A stretch of DNA of 34,295 bases, from assembly GCF_018555435.2 (NCBI RefSeq), contig NZ_JAFEJT020000034.1, forward strand, positions 1-34,295. The letters run 5' to 3'. The DNA is from Bifidobacterium amazonense. Its GTDB lineage: Bacteria; Actinomycetota; Actinomycetes; Actinomycetales; Bifidobacteriaceae. Position numbers and translations under genes: made by a program. Below are positions 7,575-14,890 of this stretch, piece after piece. The notes below the pieces were generated by a model. The model was not told the origin of the DNA and did no database searches. It saw only the letters and a list, made by a program, of their open reading frames with translations. The first letter of the stretch is position 1. Each line of letters opens with the position of its first letter.

Positions 7575-8782
7575 GCAGCAGGGCCGAGAACTGGGCATGG
7601 GAGCGCGACGACGTCAAGGGCATCACCAAGTTCGTGCTGGTGTACCTGGCTCGCCGCGCCTACTACGACGATGGTGCGGCCGCCTGGCCAAGCGTGGAGA
7701 CCATCGCGTTCAACTGCGGGTGCTGTGAGCGCACCGTGATCCGTTCGTTGCAGGAGCTGGAGCGCAAGGGCTACATCCGCCCCGGCGACCAGGAGATGTC
7801 GGCGCGCAACCCGCGCACCCGCAAGCCGATCGCCAAGGGACACCGCTCCCGCGTATGGGACGTCGTCATGGACGGCGACCATGCCGCCGAGAACATCGAG
7901 GAGAAACCCCGGAATCTGGACGCGCTGGCGGAAGCCGAAGGCAAGCCGGATCCGGTCAAGGACAAATTGTCACCCGACGGATTGTCACCCGAACCAACAG
8001 GCTCCGGTTCGAGGACAAATTGTCCCGAAATCTTGGACAGAAAGTCACCCAATAGACAAGTGATAAACAATTCTCCCCTCATCCCCTTCGGGGATGCTCC
8101 CCTCAACGCCGAACCAGCCTCCACGAAGCCGGTCGCCGATCCGAAGCCCGGAACTGTCCAGACGCCCGATTGGGGCAAGGCGCTGCCTCCGAGGGGTTGC
8201 AGGAACCCGCTGTGGGTGCCCGAACCCGGCATGCTGCCCGAACCGGTCACGGAACGTGCCGGTCAGGAGGTGCGCGTGCTCGACGGCATCCGCCAGCACA
8301 TGCTCGCCGTGGACCAACGGTTCGACGTGCCGGCGACCATGGCCGACCGCAAGGCCGTCCACTCGCTGCTGATCGACCGTCCGTACGGCGAGATCGTCGC
8401 GACGATGGATTGGGCGTACCGCAACCGCTACTGGCTGCCCCGGCTCACCAGCGGCACCAGATTCGCCACGAACTACGTGCAGCTGCGGCTGGAGATGCTC
8501 ACCCATCCCGATCCGACGGGCAAGCGGGCACCGGACGCGCCGCTGCCGGTCGTCAAGGACCCCAACCGGGCCATCCCGGTCAGCTCGTCATCCGCGAGCC
8601 GCGTGCCGATCTACGGGGCGGCGTTGCTGCGCACCTCGCTATGCCAGGACCACATCGAGGGTGTCATCGCCACGGAGGCATGCCCGGTGTGCGCGTACGA
8701 CAAACGCAACAGAGTCACCCATGACGTCGCCGGCCACCGCAAGGCGAAGACCGGAGCCCCGGCGGAGGCGATGCGGTCATGA
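7571..8782 (+). CDS. HTH replication-initiator-like protein
   Basis: The protein has 403 residues. The N-terminal region (about 38-72) is a winged/HTH domain of the kind found in phage and plasmid replication proteins: WPSVETIAFNCGCCERTVIR then LQELERKGYIRP. A hydrophilic Pro-rich linker (about 120-230) follows. A C-terminal half (about 235-345) contains MADRKAVHSLLI and IVATMDWAYRNRYW, like helicase-loader or DnaT-type domains. A likely zinc knuckle (C358, H361, C371, C374) lies near the C-terminus. The linker DNA holds iteron-like repeats, as in lambda gene O. It overlaps its upstream neighbour and the WhiB gene by 4 bases each. A role in element replication is inferred; a purely regulatory role is possible. 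Confidence 0.65.
   Translation: MSSRAENWAWERDDVKGITKFVLVYLARRAYYDDGAAAWPSVETIAFNCGCCERTVIRSLQELERKGYIRPGDQEMSARNPRTRKPIAKGHRSRVWDVVMDGDHAAENIEEKPRNLDALAEAEGKPDPVKDKLSPDGLSPEPTGSGSRTNCPEILDRKSPNRQVINNSPLIPFGDAPLNAEPASTKPVADPKPGTVQTPDWGKALPPRGCRNPLWVPEPGMLPEPVTERAGQEVRVLDGIRQHMLAVDQRFDVPATMADRKAVHSLLIDRPYGEIVATMDWAYRNRYWLPRLTSGTRFATNYVQLRLEMLTHPDPTGKRAPDAPLPVVKDPNRAIPVSSSSASRVPIYGAALLRTSLCQDHIEGVIATEACPVCAYDKRNRVTHDVAGHRKAKTGAPAEAMRS
7961..8096 (+). other. Candidate replication origin: iteron-like repeats inside the replication gene
   Basis: The palindrome GGACAAATTGTC occurs at 7960-7971 and 8013-8024. The core ATTGTCACCC occurs exactly at 7966-7975 and 7981-7990, with variants ATTGTCCCG (8019-8027) and AAAGTCACCC (8041-8050). 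A short AT-richer stretch (8051-8073, including GATAAACAA) follows, then a perfect hairpin CATCCCC-TTC-GGGGATG (8080-8096). Repeats followed by an AT-rich stretch, all within the gene for the presumed initiator, is the lambda-O arrangement. Function is inferred. Confidence 0.5.
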
Positions 8783-9228
8783 GCGGGGACGGACATCGTC
8801 TTGAGACGTGGAAGAAGGCCGGCGAATGCCGCGAATTCCCCCGGCCATGGTCTGACTACATGTGGTCGCTGGAGTTCGAGCACCGCCCCGACGACGCGAA
8901 GGCGTTCCACACGGTCGCCAAGGCCGTGTGCGAACAATGCCCGGTACGCGCCGAATGCCTGGCCTACGCCGCCAGTGGCGGGGTCGAATGGGGCGTGTAC
9001 GGAGGCAAGGTGTGCACTGACCGACGCAGGATCGCGCGCATGGCCGAAGCCGACGGCATCCCATGCCGGGACCGCAACCTGCCCTGGACCAAGCGCTGGC
9101 GGCTGCTCACGGACTGGATCCGCGCCCACATGAGCGTATTCGACGACGTCACGGACGAGGCCAGCGCCGAACGCCAGCAACGCCGCCTGCGCGCACGCAG
9201 GACCGCCCCATCCCCGAACCCCACATGA
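8779..9228 (+). CDS. WhiB-family iron-sulfur regulator
   Basis: The protein has 149 residues. The four cluster-binding cysteines are C17, C51, C54 and C60 in the C..C-x2-C-x5-C arrangement (CEQCPVRAEC). The turn EWGVYGG (70-76) corresponds to the G[VI]WGG motif. These are the marks of WhiB-like proteins, which hold a [4Fe-4S] cluster and bind sigma factor or DNA to regulate transcription in actinobacteria. The basic C-terminal tail (RRLRARRT) may bind DNA. The ATG overlaps the stop of the preceding gene, so it belongs to the element operon. WhiB-like genes are frequent on actinobacterial phages and conjugative elements. A role in controlling element genes is likely but unproven. Confidence 0.9.
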   Translation: MSGDGHRLETWKKAGECREFPRPWSDYMWSLEFEHRPDDAKAFHTVAKAVCEQCPVRAECLAYAASGGVEWGVYGGKVCTDRRRIARMAEADGIPCRDRNLPWTKRWRLLTDWIRAHMSVFDDVTDEASAERQQRRLRARRTAPSPNPT

Positions 9229-9231
9229 CCC

Positions 9232-9318
9232 GTCAAACAATCAAATAATCAAGCAATCAAGCAAGTCAACAAGCAGGAATCCAAGCAATCATGCGAGCAG
9301 GCAACCAAGCAATCAGTC
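9232..9318 (+). repeat. C/A-rich degenerate repeat block 1 (CAATCAAG type)
   Basis: The gap before parA is built of short units such as CAATCAAGCAATCAAGCAAG, with CAAACAATCAAATAATCAAG at its start and CAAGCAATCAGTCAGCC at its end. The plus strand has few G or T bases in this stretch, so its RNA would be almost unstructured. Related blocks precede two later genes of the same operon. Confidence 0.8.
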
Positions 9319-9363
9319 AGCCTTGCCTGCATGGTCGCCGGCAAACGCAAGGGAGAAGAACGA

Positions 9364-9960
9364 ATGCGCATCGCCATAGCCAACGCCAAGGGCGGGGTCG
9401 CGAAGACCACGTCCAGCATCTACATCGCCGCGGTCATCGTATCCAGAGGAGGCCGCGCCGTCGTGTACGATGCGGACCCGCAATCCAGCGCGAGCCTGTG
9501 GGCCGCCGCCGCGGAACAGACCCCGGACCCGCTGACGTTCGACGTGCTGCCGGCCAACCAGGCCACGCTCCGCCAGCTCGCCGCCGGAGCGGACCCGGAC
9601 GAATGGGCGATCATCGACGCACCGCCGCAGGGGCCGACCCTGGATATGGCCATCAAAGCCGCCGACTTCGTGATCGTGCCGGCGTCGGACTCGCCCATGG
9701 ACCTCCAGCAGGCATGGAGCACCCTCGACATGGCCAGGATGAGCACGCCAGCCGCGCTGCTGCTGGTCAAGGCCGAACGCAACACGAAGGCGTTCCGCGA
9801 CACCATGGATGCGCTCAACGCCATGGATACTCCTCGGTTCGACACGATCGTGCCGAAGGCCCAGTCCTACAAGCGTTCGCTCGGTACCAACCCGCACCAG
9901 TTGGGCGAATACCGCGACCTCGTCACCGAACTCCAGCAGATCGTCGGAAGGCAGGGGTGA
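9364..9960 (+). CDS. parA: ParA-family partition ATPase
   Basis: The protein has 198 residues. The ATG at 9364 follows GGGAG about 9 bases upstream; a GTG-type start at 9331 would add 11 residues. The deviant Walker A box KGGVAKTT (residues 9-16) has the second Lys typical of the ParA/MinD/Soj family. Walker A' is YDADPQSSA and Walker B is WAIIDAPP. This ATPase binds DNA cooperatively and, with a centromere-binding partner, moves or maintains replicons. The partner is probably the ribbon-helix-helix gene that begins 4 bases after its stop. On ICEs, ParA genes are thought to stabilise the excised circular form. Confidence 0.92.
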   Translation: MRIAIANAKGGVAKTTSSIYIAAVIVSRGGRAVVYDADPQSSASLWAAAAEQTPDPLTFDVLPANQATLRQLAAGADPDEWAIIDAPPQGPTLDMAIKAADFVIVPASDSPMDLQQAWSTLDMARMSTPAALLLVKAERNTKAFRDTMDALNAMDTPRFDTIVPKAQSYKRSLGTNPHQLGEYRDLVTELQQIVGRQG

Positions 9961-9964
9961 GACC

Positions 9965-10204
9965 ATGCAGGGCAACTACCAGCCGCTGGCCCGCCCGGTG
10001 CCGTTCGACGACGTGCTGCGCCAGCAGAACAAGACCGCCAAAACCATGGGCGAGCCCCTGGTCATGCTCTCGCTGCGCATACCCGTTTCGCTCAAGACCC
10101 GGCTCAAGACCACGGCCGCCGCGCACGACCTGCCCATGCAGCGGCTCCTGCGCGAAGCCATCGAACGCGAACTCGACCGGCTCGACGACACCGACGAACC
10201 GTAA
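9965..10204 (+). CDS. Ribbon-helix-helix DNA-binding protein, probable ParA partner
   Basis: The protein has 79 residues, with a start 4 bases after the parA stop and GGGGTGAG upstream. The segment VMLSLRIPVSLKTRLKTTAA, followed by LPMQRLLREAIERELDRL, is the beta-strand plus two-helix pattern of MetJ/Arc/CopG (RHH) proteins. Small RHH proteins directly behind a short ParA usually act as the centromere-binding factor (ParG/Omega type) and autorepressor. The assignment rests on fold pattern and position. A simple transcriptional repressor is the alternative. Confidence 0.8.
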   Translation: MQGNYQPLARPVPFDDVLRQQNKTAKTMGEPLVMLSLRIPVSLKTRLKTTAAAHDLPMQRLLREAIERELDRLDDTDEP

Positions 10205-10296
10205 GCCATCACACAAACAGACAATCCAGTAATCCAGCAATCAAGCATTCAAGCAAGCCGACAGGCAAACATTCAGGCAATCACACAGGCAGACAC
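10205..10296 (+). repeat. C/A-rich degenerate repeat block 2
   Basis: Units such as CCAGTAATCCAGCAATCAAG and CATTCAAGCAAGCC fill the gap behind the RHH gene, of the same type as the block at 9232-9318. ParS-like binding by the RHH protein is one possible role, because the blocks flank the partition genes. Confidence 0.75.
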
Positions 10297-10336
10297 GAAC
10301 CCGAGAACCGCGCCGCGTCTGCGGAAAGGAGCCACT

Positions 10337-10744
10337 ATGGACTACTCGATGGAGGTCTCCGTGCTCGGCGACCGGATCAGCATCGGCGAGGACGGACGCG
10401 TCATCACCCTCGGCGTGAACACGGGATTTCCCGCAGGCTCGACGGCGGGACTGGCGTACACGCTTTCGCCGTTGCAGGCCCGCGTGTTCGGCGCTCAGAT
10501 GCGCGCCGCCGCCGACTCCGCCGAAGGACATCCGGGCATGCCGTCCGACGAGGAAGTGAACGCGGCCGCGAAGGTGTTCTGCGGCGGCGTGTGGAACGGA
10601 TTCGACCCGGCCAGCATGATGCCGACCGAGCAGTTCGACCGGTTCTGGAACGACGGCGAAGGCCACCAGCTCTACCTGGCGATCGCACGCCACGCGCTCA
10701 TCGCCGCACGCATGTCTATCCTCGCCGGGCAAACCGAAAGCTGA
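10337..10744 (+). CDS. Hypothetical protein of the element operon
   Basis: The protein has 135 residues, with ribosome site AAAGGAG 7 bases before the ATG. It is soluble and without membrane segments. The N-terminal half is beta-rich (MEVSVLGDRISIGEDGRVIT) and the C-terminal half helical (EQFDRFWNDGEGHQLYLAIA). No family is recognised. It lies between two C/A-rich repeat blocks and is the fourth gene of the ParA-type module. Codon use matches its neighbours, so it belongs to the resident element and is not recent cargo. Confidence 0.75.
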   Translation: MDYSMEVSVLGDRISIGEDGRVITLGVNTGFPAGSTAGLAYTLSPLQARVFGAQMRAAADSAEGHPGMPSDEEVNAAAKVFCGGVWNGFDPASMMPTEQFDRFWNDGEGHQLYLAIARHALIAARMSILAGQTES

Positions 10745-10868
10745 CAAACCAACAAGCCTGCATGCAGACAATCAAACAATCAAGATTGCCTGCATGCAGG
10801 CAATCAGACATGCAAGCAATCAAGCAAGCCGGAAAGCAAACAATACAGCAATCAAGCAATCAAGAACG
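10742..10868 (+). repeat. C/A-rich degenerate repeat block 3 with a 20-bp palindrome
   Basis: CAATCAAG-type units fill this gap again (CAGCAATCAAGCAATCAAG near its end). In the middle is a perfect 20-bp palindrome, ATTGCCTGCATGCAGGCAAT (10785-10804). A second CCTGCATGCAG core lies at 10757-10767. The palindrome could be a protein-binding site or a hairpin in RNA. Confidence 0.8.
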
Positions 10869-10878
10869 GAGCAGCACC

Positions 10879-11208
10879 ATGAACGACAACCATGACGAAA
10901 CCGAAGAACCCTTCGACGGCATCGAGGAGGATTCCTCCCTTGAAGATCGGATGGGCGCGCACATCGCCACCATCGCCGCCAGCGGCGTCGCCGCCGAAGC
11001 CGAAGCCCTAGCCAACCGACAGGCCGATATGGCGGCCAGGGGACGCCGTGAAACGCGACTGGCAATCCTCGCCGCCATCGCTATCATTGGCGCTTTCGCT
11101 ATCTGCGTCATTAAAACGTTAAAAAATATACATGACCCGGACGATAATCACTTTGATAAATATAGAAAATTAACCCAATTAAACCAATTGTTCCTCAGAT
11201 TGCATTAG
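10879..11208 (+). CDS. Small membrane protein with a possibly replaced C-terminus
   Basis: The protein has 109 residues. An acidic N-terminus and an Ala-rich helix (to about residue 60) are followed by one membrane segment (about 61-80, LAILAAIAIIGAFAICVI). The DNA is GC-rich up to about 11105 and then changes sharply to AT-rich within the frame, so the last 30 residues (beginning KTLKNIHDPDDN) are encoded by DNA of different composition. The ending may be an accident of the insertion that brought in the neighbouring AT-rich genes. It overlaps the convergent minus-strand gene by 30 bases. Function unknown. Confidence 0.6.
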   Translation: MNDNHDETEEPFDGIEEDSSLEDRMGAHIATIAASGVAAEAEALANRQADMAARGRRETRLAILAAIAIIGAFAICVIKTLKNIHDPDDNHFDKYRKLTQLNQLFLRLH

Positions 11209-12351
11209 GCCAATAAGTCGCCGAGTTAAACTGACGTTTTTCTTTAGTTTTGCGGTTCTTGTTTCAATAAACAGGAACCGCCTATTTTTTGACGATAAAG
11301 AAAAGTAGCAGATATAAAGCAATAGGATAAACAATAAAACACAGCTTACATAAAACAGGCATTGATGAGACGTAAGAATAAAAATCATACTCAAATACAT
11401 TGATGCGATAAATGAGAAAACCGACAATGCAATACAATAAAGTATTTTTAGTGGACGAATTTCTTTCGTCAATCCTTCAAACACCTTTATTGAATCATAA
11501 AGGATGTTTCCTAGAACGTAAACTGACAACCAGTAAAAAACAACCAATGTAAAAGAAATCACCAAATTGGCCAACAATAACTTATGCTGATGCACGGATG
11601 AGCAAACATAGACCAGAATCACAAACGACAATCCGATACTATTAAGAGTCCTATTCCATCTTCCTACACTGCGAAACACATAGCGCTTTCTTTTCCTATT
11701 GGTGACATTGCATAGCTCTTTTTCCGCTTCGTGCAATCTATTGGATAATTCCTTCAATCGAGTACGATAATTCACAGATATATCGCCTATGCCGTAAAGC
11801 ATAGTGAAACAAAATAATAAACCAAAAATAAGAAGAACACCAAGTCCTTTCCCATACCGGAGAATCAGACTAGCGGATGACAGGCCGAGAAAGCAGATGG
11901 ACAGATTACTGAATCGTATGAGCGTCCTACCCATAGATCTGAATCTAAACATATGATTTTTTGAAAGATCCTCAACTGCGATACCCACGGAAAGACCCGC
12001 AACTATCGCCAATAGAGCGAGGATAATAGACAGGCCTGCATCTTCTGCAAAACAGGGGAAAGCTTTTAGTATAGATTCCGTCTTGTCCCAAGAAGATTTT
12101 TCTGCCAACTCATTTAAAGATAATTCCTTATAATGACGGGCTATGGCCGAAATAGAGGATATTATTATTCCAATAATAAGCCAGAAAGACTCATATCCAA
12201 GCCATCGTAAAAATTCAGCGTTTTCAACCTTGTTGTCATTATATATACTATCTAGGTCGATTCCCTGATTACCAACCGAAATATGATATTCATTATTGCG
12301 ATATAGCGGACTTTTATAAGGTGCGGAGATATGTTTTTCATGTATTATCAT
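11179..12351 (-). CDS. AT-rich, probably foreign, multi-pass membrane protein
   Basis: The protein has 390 residues. The ATG at 12351 has AAGGA about 10 bases upstream on the minus strand; an upstream TTG at 12384 is less likely. About eight membrane segments are visible: near residues 57-72, 105-125, 148-165, 170-190, 240-257, 262-285, 309-330 and 335-355. They form two groups separated by a charged, coiled-coil-like loop (about 195-235) rich in Arg, Lys and Glu. Base composition is far more AT-rich than everything around it and many codons are rare in this genome, a strong sign of recent transfer. No family is recognised. Position beside an ATPase-TOPRIM pair suggests a membrane effector or other defence cargo, but this is only inference from context. 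Confidence 0.75.
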   Translation of the reverse strand: MIIHEKHISAPYKSPLYRNNEYHISVGNQGIDLDSIYNDNKVENAEFLRWLGYESFWLIIGIIISSISAIARHYKELSLNELAEKSSWDKTESILKAFPCFAEDAGLSIILALLAIVAGLSVGIAVEDLSKNHMFRFRSMGRTLIRFSNLSICFLGLSSASLILRYGKGLGVLLIFGLLFCFTMLYGIGDISVNYRTRLKELSNRLHEAEKELCNVTNRKRKRYVFRSVGRWNRTLNSIGLSFVILVYVCSSVHQHKLLLANLVISFTLVVFYWLSVYVLGNILYDSIKVFEGLTKEIRPLKILYCIALSVFSFIASMYLSMIFILTSHQCLFYVSCVLLFILLLYICYFSLSSKNRRFLFIETRTAKLKKNVSLTRRLIGLMQSEEQLV

Positions 12352-12614
12352 ATTGTATACTTCCTTGTACGTAATCATCTGCAATTCATCGACAATGTCT
12401 TATCGACTGCGAATCTGCGTTCCATATAGTCCTCATTATCTACATCATGCCCGCATTTGTCGAAACTGAAATAGATGCGAAATACAATGTTATAGACGAC
12501 CTCTGCGTTATGTTACAAATACTCTAAGTCCACATTCTTAACCATAATTCGTGTCCGCAGCCGGATGGTCCTAGGATTGCTAATGCGGCTCCAGGCTATC
12601 CAGCTACGGATGAC
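12352..12614. other. AT-rich spacer without a gene
   Basis: This stretch separates the membrane-protein gene (minus) from the end of the TOPRIM-like gene (minus). It keeps the low GC of the membrane-protein gene up to about 12560 and then returns to the usual composition, marking the right edge of the foreign patch. It probably holds the promoter of the membrane protein. No convincing small gene, repeat or hairpin terminator was found. Confidence 0.6.
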
Positions 12615-13379
12615 CTATTGCAGTTCGCCTGCTAGGTATGGTTCCACGAATGCGAGGTTGCTGCCGCGTTCGAGTGAGTGGCAGTCTTGCATGGCGTATT
12701 GCCATGATTCCTCCCAAGTCACTGGATTGCCGTGTATCCGTCGCAAGGATTGGAGGGTCGTCGAGAACAGGTTCGGGTCTCGCGTGAAGCGGTCCGCCAG
12801 TTTGATGGCACCACTTTGCTTGTGTTGCGCGTCTAGGTTGTCAATCCTGCCTCGGAACGCGTGCTCGAGGTTGCGGCTGACATAGAACAGGCGGTATGGA
12901 ATCATGAGTGTGGTGCGGCCGTTCTTCTTCCTGAACCCGTCGAGTTTCAGCAGGGCGTCCACGCCGTTTTTCTTGGTCGTCCGGTCGGCGATCAGGGCGG
13001 TGCGGTTCGTGGTGATGATGTCGGTCGTCGAATACAGGGTCCCCTCCGTGGATGGGTCCTCCCGTACGCAGTCGTCGGGCGCGAACGCGCCGTCCAAGTC
13101 GCAGATCTGGATGATGTGGCCGAGTTGGCTCCATGTGTGGTCGTGATCTTTGAGGTAGTATTCGACGAGTTCGCGCACGGTTTGCGAGGGTTTGTCCGCG
13201 GGGTAGAACCCGTTGCGCCGGTGGAATTCTTCGCGGTGGTTCGGCGCGGTCAGCACGTCGCAATGGAATTCCTGACCTTGGAACAGGCGGTTCTCGATCA
13301 ACGCGGAGAATGCGGGCACGAGCAGGCTGGCGTCGCTCGCGCCTTCCACGACGAGCAGGACGATCTTGCGTTTAGCCAC
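12615..13379 (-). CDS. TOPRIM-like nuclease-type protein, partner of the adjacent ATPase
   Basis: The protein has 254 residues and starts at GTG with GGAGG upstream, overlapping the ATPase stop by 8 bases. The N-terminus KIVLLVVEGASD (E12) and the later ICDLDGAF (D94, D96) are the conserved Glu and DxD of a TOPRIM domain, which binds Mg2+ in topoisomerases, primases and OLD-family nucleases. The rest (about 110-254) is basic and helix-rich without a recognised domain. TOPRIM proteins encoded next to an ABC/SMC-like ATPase occur in antiphage modules such as PARIS (AriA/AriB) and in OLD-type and RloAB/AbiL-like systems. Which of these, if any, it belongs to cannot be decided from sequence alone. 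The most likely role is a nuclease activated by the ATPase on infection. Confidence 0.7.
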   Translation of the reverse strand: MAKRKIVLLVVEGASDASLLVPAFSALIENRLFQGQEFHCDVLTAPNHREEFHRRNGFYPADKPSQTVRELVEYYLKDHDHTWSQLGHIIQICDLDGAFAPDDCVREDPSTEGTLYSTTDIITTNRTALIADRTTKKNGVDALLKLDGFRKKNGRTTLMIPYRLFYVSRNLEHAFRGRIDNLDAQHKQSGAIKLADRFTRDPNLFSTTLQSLRRIHGNPVTWEESWQYAMQDCHSLERGSNLAFVEPYLAGELQ

Positions 13380-14859
13380 GGTCCGCCTCCGTCCCGGCGG
13401 CGTTGAGTGCTGCCAGATCGTCGTCGATGTCGTCGTCCTCGTCGGGGTGGCCGGCGGCGTAGAGGCTGTTGCCGAACATGCGCGGGATGGGCGGATCGTA
13501 GATGTCGGGGCCGCTCCATCCGAGTTCGCTGGCCGTCAGGTACCGTTTGCGCTGGTTGTTCGTGGAGGACTTGCGGGGGATGGTCGCAAACCGATTATTG
13601 GGGTCGGTCACCGTTGTGCGGATGCAGCTGTTCGGCAGCACCTCCAACGCCCGCAGGTTGTGGGCGGTGAACACCAATTGTCCCGCGCACCCGTCCGCCA
13701 GCTGGCTCAGCATGTCGCCGAGCAGCAGCTCGAACACGCCGGAGTCGAACTCATCCACGGCGACCAGCGCGTTTTCGTCGTTGTATGCGTGCTTGAGGTA
13801 GCCGAGCAGCGCGGTGATGCGTATGATGCCCTCGCTTTCGCAGCGGAAGGGGACCGTGACGTCGCCGCGGCGGGAGAACAGTTCCGCGGTGACCCGGTCC
13901 TCGCCGTCCTTGCCGGAGGGCGCGGTGCCGGTCTTCAGCAGGACGTGCAGGCCGGGCACGATGGTGGGCAGGATGCGGTCGAAGGATTCCACGGTCTGTC
14001 CGAGACGCTTCGCCTGTCCGGGGGTCAGCGGGTTGGGCTGCAGCAGGTCGAACGCGAACTCCGTGTTGCGGCCCTCCGGGTTCTCCTCCATGATCGGGAT
14101 GATCGCGAACGCGGGGTAGGAGCCGCGGCGGGTGGTGGACACGAAGATGTCATTGGTCGCGTAGCTGCACAGGGCCTCGCGCAGGCGCACGAACTCGCTG
14201 AAACGCTCGTTGATGTACGTCAGCGATCTGGAGGATACGCCGTTCGTCTCACGCACGCGGGCGACCGCCCAGTCGATCAGGAACTCGGCGTCCGGCCGGT
14301 CATCGAGCGTGGCGCACCGGGAGAACAGGAAGGAACGCCCCTCCATGTACGCGCGGTCCGCGGTGCGCGAGACCACGGTCTTCACCGAGCTGACCGCCTC
14401 GATGGAACGCCACACGTAGACCGGGGTCGACACGAACCCGTCCGCCTCGGAGTCCTCCATCCGATGCCCCAGCACCTCACGGCCCAAGCGCGAGGGGTCG
14501 TCTCCGATGCGCACCGATTCGGCGACGACGCGCGCCCGCGTCGAATCCGGGTTCGCCTTGCGCATGGACACCCTGTACTCAAGGTAACTGGGCTTCTGCT
14601 TGCCTCCGATGAGGAACGTCGCCGTCACGGTCGCCGAACCGGCGCTGGCGCTGACGACATCGCCGGCGGTATCCGGCAGCATGCCCCCGGATAGCAGCGC
14701 GCGCAGTATCCCGATGGCGTCGATGACGGTGGTCTTACCGGACCCGTTCTGCCCGTAAATGCCCGTGACACTGCCGCCGGTGGGCAGATCATCGAAATCC
14801 AGGACGCCATGCGATATGTTCCTCATGTCGTCCAGAACAAGTCTTTTCAAACGAATCAT
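13372..14859 (-). CDS. ABC/SMC-like AAA ATPase of a two-gene defence-type module
   Basis: The protein has 495 residues, first gene of the pair; ribosome site GAGAATGG precedes the ATG. The N-terminal LKRLVLDDMRNISHGVLDFD followed by Walker A GQNGSGKTT (36-44) is typical of OLD/RecF/AAA_15-21 ATPases. A signature-like segment ESEGIIRIT is at about residue 340. Walker B ALVAVDEFDSG is near 367, and the H-loop FTAHNLRAL near 395. Between Walker A and the signature lies an insert of about 290 residues that would form the coiled-coil or sensor region. The acidic tail (DEDDDIDDD) is unusual. It is coupled to the TOPRIM-like gene by overlap, so the two should be made in fixed ratio. Antiphage defence is the best inference from this pairing. 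Confidence 0.8.
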   Translation of the reverse strand: MIRLKRLVLDDMRNISHGVLDFDDLPTGGSVTGIYGQNGSGKTTVIDAIGILRALLSGGMLPDTAGDVVSASAGSATVTATFLIGGKQKPSYLEYRVSMRKANPDSTRARVVAESVRIGDDPSRLGREVLGHRMEDSEADGFVSTPVYVWRSIEAVSSVKTVVSRTADRAYMEGRSFLFSRCATLDDRPDAEFLIDWAVARVRETNGVSSRSLTYINERFSEFVRLREALCSYATNDIFVSTTRRGSYPAFAIIPIMEENPEGRNTEFAFDLLQPNPLTPGQAKRLGQTVESFDRILPTIVPGLHVLLKTGTAPSGKDGEDRVTAELFSRRGDVTVPFRCESEGIIRITALLGYLKHAYNDENALVAVDEFDSGVFELLLGDMLSQLADGCAGQLVFTAHNLRALEVLPNSCIRTTVTDPNNRFATIPRKSSTNNQRKRYLTASELGWSGPDIYDPPIPRMFGNSLYAAGHPDEDDDIDDDLAALNAAGTEADRG

Positions 14860-14890
14860 CGCATTGCCATTCTCTAAAACTCGTAATAAT

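Noticed and set aside
9232..9318. CRISPR or tandem-repeat protein gene in the C/A-rich block
   Set aside because: Units are too short and degenerate for CRISPR, and no frame with a ribosome site crosses the block.
12565..12885. 106-codon plus-strand frame at the edge of the AT-rich patch
   Set aside because: Runs antisense into the TOPRIM-like gene and lacks a ribosome site.
13366..14694. 442-codon plus-strand frame opposite the ATPase
   Set aside because: Shadow of the ATPase gene, which has all its motifs on the minus strand.
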